53,609 nt of DNA from Lachnospiraceae bacterium (GTDB lineage: Bacteria > Bacillota > Clostridia > Lachnospirales > Lachnospiraceae): positions 1 through 53,609 of the forward strand of contig JAGBCB010000006.1 of the NCBI GenBank assembly GCA_017938145.1, written 5' to 3'. Below are positions 51,513 to 53,609 of this stretch, one piece after another. A program made the translations under genes and the position numbers. Positions within the stretch are counted from its first letter, which is position 1, and each line of letters begins with the position of its first letter. The notes under the pieces are model-generated. The model worked only from the letters and a program-made list of their open reading frames with translations. It had not been told where the DNA came from and made no database searches.

Positions 51513-52167
51513 CGGAAGCTTTTGCATTGCCTGCCGGAATGCGGTTTAATTTCGGCAGATATGCCAACAGGTACATAGGTACCGCAAGGACCAGTGCCCA
51601 GAACACATCGATAATGGAATGCTGCTTTAAACATACCGTGGACAGACAAATGGAAACGGTCAGCACCAGTGCGCCAATCCGGATGGCTTTCTTATTCTTT
51701 AAAGAATTGCTCTTAAAGATGGCGATGCAAGCCCCCACGGAGTTAAAGGTGTGAATGCTTGGGCATACATTGGTGTGGGTATCGGTGGAATAAAGCCCTG
51801 CCAGTATCCGGATGAAAATGTTGTCCCGGCCAAGGGTTGCCAGATCGGGACGAAGATTTTGTCCGTTAGGCCAGATATAGTAAATTGCAAGGCAGACAGT
51901 CATTCCGGTAAATAGAAAGATACAAAGCCGGATGAAATCCTGCTTATCTGCAAAAAAGAAATAAGCAAAGGTTACGGCAATGTAGGCAAACCATAAAAAG
52001 TAGGGAATAACAAACCACTCACAAAAAGGAATGAGTGCGTCAAGTTCCGATTCTACAACATAATAGTCGCTTTTGTTTCTTTGCTCTAAGCCAAAGAAGC
52101 AGAGTAAATAAAAGGGCAGGTATAAAATTGCAATGGCATGATTATACTTTTTCAGTAAGTTTTTCAT
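51505..52167 (-). CDS. PAP2-family membrane phosphatase
   Basis: 220 aa with five to six membrane helices. The phosphatase signature is seen as CPSIHTFNS (motif 2, SxH) and CLKQHSIIDV (motif 3, HxxxD), with a K/R-rich first motif less clear. Members act on phosphatidate or undecaprenyl pyrophosphate, or serve as inositol phosphoceramide-type enzymes; SIHTF is common in the latter group. ATG 52167 has GAAAGGAA ahead. Its end overlaps the end of the GT2 gene by 8 bp in convergent orientation. Confidence 0.88.
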   Translation of the reverse strand: MKNLLKKYNHAIAILYLPFYLLCFFGLEQRNKSDYYVVESELDALIPFCEWFVIPYFLWFAYIAVTFAYFFFADKQDFIRLCIFLFTGMTVCLAIYYIWPNGQNLRPDLATLGRDNIFIRILAGLYSTDTHTNVCPSIHTFNSVGACIAIFKSNSLKNKKAIRIGALVLTVSICLSTVCLKQHSIIDVFWALVLAVPMYLLAYLPKLNRIPAGNAKASAN

Positions 52168-52297
52168 GATAAAAGTTCCTTTCCGGGCAGACAGTAACTT
52201 GAAATGCAGTATAGCACCAAAAGGGTTGGAATGCAATTTAAAGGAACAAATTTTAAGGAAATTTTAATGTTTTATATGACAGAAAGAGAGTGATTGT

Positions 52298-53464
52298 ATG
52301 GCAAAACGTGTTTTTTTGATTGTACTCGACAGCGTAGGCATCGGTGAAATGCCGGATTCCGCAGAATATGGGGATGCAGGAAGTAATACTATACGTTCCT
52401 GCGCAGGCAGTAAATATTTTTCCATGCCGAATATGGAGCGCTACGGTTTGTTTGATTTAGAGGGTATTAAAGATTTAAAGAAAACGTATTCCTTGCCTTG
52501 GGGAGCCTGCCTCCGGATGGCAGAGGCTTCCAAGGGTAAGGATACCACCATCGGCCACTGGGAAATTTCCGGCATTGAGTCGGAGAGCCCGCTGCCAACC
52601 TTCCCAAACGGTTTTCCGGAGGAGTTAATCAAGGCCTTTGAAGAAAAGACAGGCAGAAGGGTTATTTGCAACAAGCCGTATTCCGGTACCGAAGTAATTA
52701 AGGATTACGGAAAAGAAAGCGTGGAGACCGGAGCACTGATTGTGTATACTTCCGCAGACAGTGTATTCCAGATTGCGGCCCATGAAGCAGTGGTGTCCAT
52801 TGAAGAATTATATCGTTACTGTGAAATTGCCAGAGAACTTTGTGTAGGTAAATATGGGGTAGGCCGTGTGATTGCCCGCCCGTTTGAAGGAGAGCATCCG
52901 TACACCAGAACCAGCCGCCGCCATGACTATTCCGTGGTGCCGCCAAAGAAGACCATGTTAAACTACATTTCCGAGCAGGGAAAAGAAGTGAGAGCCATCG
53001 GAAAGATTAACGATATTTTTGTGGGCAGCGGTATTACAAAGAGTGTCCGCACCGTAAATAATGAAGACGGAATCAACAAGACCTTAGACTGGATGAAGGA
53101 AGAGTTCGAAGGTTTGTGCTTTACCAACCTGGTGGATTTTGACATGACCTACGGTCATAGAAATGACGTGGACGGTTATGCAAAGGCCCTGTCTTATTTC
53201 GATGAAAGACTGCCGGAATTAGTGGCAAATCTTCGAAAAGATGATTTGCTCATTATTACCGCAGACCACGGCTGCGACCCTGGCACGCCATCCACCGACC
53301 ATTCCAGAGAGCATGTGCCGGTAATTGTTATCGGTAAAAAGGTATGGCCGGGCCATAAGGGAACCCGCTACAGCTTTGCCGACACCGGAAAAACCATTAT
53401 GGAATATTTGGGAGTAACCGGAGAAATTTCAGGCGAAAGTTATTTGAATCAGATTATAAAATAA
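52298..53464 (+). CDS. deoB: Phosphopentomutase
   Basis: 388 aa alkaline-phosphatase-fold enzyme that interconverts ribose-1-phosphate and ribose-5-phosphate (also deoxyribose). FLIVLDSVGIGEMPDS supplies the first metal ligand, KGKDTTIGHWE holds the phosphorylated Thr, and ITADHGCDPGTPSTDHSREH the remaining metal ligands. AAAGAGAG lies ahead of the ATG. In Clostridia it is often followed by nucleoside phosphorylases; here the next sequence is a terminator and a possible IS end. Confidence 0.96.
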   Translation: MAKRVFLIVLDSVGIGEMPDSAEYGDAGSNTIRSCAGSKYFSMPNMERYGLFDLEGIKDLKKTYSLPWGACLRMAEASKGKDTTIGHWEISGIESESPLPTFPNGFPEELIKAFEEKTGRRVICNKPYSGTEVIKDYGKESVETGALIVYTSADSVFQIAAHEAVVSIEELYRYCEIARELCVGKYGVGRVIARPFEGEHPYTRTSRRHDYSVVPPKKTMLNYISEQGKEVRAIGKINDIFVGSGITKSVRTVNNEDGINKTLDWMKEEFEGLCFTNLVDFDMTYGHRNDVDGYAKALSYFDERLPELVANLRKDDLLIITADHGCDPGTPSTDHSREHVPVIVIGKKVWPGHKGTRYSFADTGKTIMEYLGVTGEISGESYLNQIIK

Positions 53465-53472
53465 AGGGAAAG

Positions 53473-53529
53473 AGGGTGTCCCAAAACTATGATTTTTAAA
53501 TCGTAGCGAGGGGCATCCTCGTTTTTTTA
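53473..53529 (+). terminator. Terminator after deoB (possible IS terminal repeat)
   Basis: GAGGGTGTCCC and GGGGCATCCTC pair with two mismatches, with an inner CTATGATTT/AAATCGTAG stem, followed by T7. GGGTGTCCCAAAA is also of the kind seen at ends of Clostridial insertion sequences, so this may be an IS terminus used as a terminator. Confidence 0.65.
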
Positions 53530-53571
53530 TTCTTGAAATACGCATTTTCAGAATAAAACAGCACGGGATTT

Positions 53572-53607
53572 CTATCCTTCCAGTGCCATTTTTGTGATAT
53601 TATGGGC
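53572..53607 (-). CDS. C-terminal fragment of a possible transposase, cut by window edge
   Basis: The minus strand reads AHNITKMALEG and then stops. An Ala-His-Asn-x-x-Lys-Met C-terminus occurs in some IS1182/IS4-like transposases. Only 11 codons are present, so this is a weak call made because a terminal-repeat-like sequence lies 50 bp further in. Confidence 0.25.
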   Translation of the reverse strand, partial: AHNITKMALEG

Positions 53608-53609
53608 GA

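Overview
The window looks like chromosomal DNA of a Lachnospiraceae-type Clostridium (Firmicutes). Pointers are the long Bacillus/Clostridium-type SRP RNA, consensus sigma-A promoters with strong AGGAGG ribosome binding sites, a SAM riboswitch ahead of metK, a preQ1 riboswitch ahead of queT, Thr-Pro-rich lipoprotein linkers, a chemoreceptor, c-di-GMP enzymes and an intracellular pectin-processing pair. The species cannot be fixed from sequence alone. The extreme left edge looks like an assembly chimera: about 90 bases of a prfC (release factor 3) reading frame run straight into the 3' end of a 23S rRNA gene.

Region 1 (1-600): 23S rRNA 3' end, a promoter, tRNA-Asn(GTT) and tRNA-Cys(GCA).

Region 2 (about 556-10281): an AT-rich integrated element of about 9.7 kb inserted in the 3' end of tRNA-Cys, bounded by a 43-bp direct repeat (att). 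Its leftward module runs: small conserved protein, two-TM membrane protein, FtsK/TcpA-type ATPase, a cluster of stem-loops, a replication protein, a small HTH (excisionase-like) protein and a tyrosine integrase. The replication protein has the full motif set of CRESS-DNA virus Reps (HUH endonuclease plus superfamily 3 helicase). The DNA just upstream of it carries a perfect 9-bp stem whose loop contains TAGTATTAC, the origin nonanucleotide of circoviruses and geminiviruses. The element is therefore best read as an integrated, excisable rolling-circle (pCRESS-like) plasmid or mobilizable element. Its rightward cargo is an unknown 281-aa protein, a ribbon-helix-helix regulator (leftward) with its own iterons, a membrane protein with a zinc-ribbon-like tail, and a PASTA-domain lipoprotein with a Thr-Pro minisatellite.

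Region 3 (10.3-24 kb): core and accessory chromosome: Na/Pi cotransporter, VanZ-like protein, archaeal-type CMP kinase, a Thr-Pro lipoprotein, AI-2E-family permease, membrane-tethered XRE regulator, ABC-F (Uup) protein, chemoreceptor, radical-SAM activase, and a coupled esterase/pectin methylesterase pair.

Region 4 (24-34.7 kb): SRP RNA, tatD, rsmA, a GNAT protein and tadA. Next comes a tightly coupled and poorly understood trio (cNMP-fold protein, permease-less ABC ATPase, TPR-AAA protein). It is followed by a cytosolic Ig-like protein, a divergent shikimate kinase and murA.

Region 5 (34.7-53.6 kb): an HD-GYP phosphodiesterase, metK under a SAM-I riboswitch, a histidine kinase/response regulator pair, a PAS-GGDEF-GAF-GGDEF-EAL protein and asnS. 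The 3' end of asnS lies inside a palindrome of about 250 bp. Then come an AlaX-type editing protein, queT under a preQ1 riboswitch, hicAB, a YwmB-like protein, a large envelope protein, a GT2 glycosyltransferase, a PAP2 phosphatase and deoB. The right edge may hold the end of an insertion sequence. No CRISPR array, phage structural gene or complete IS was seen.
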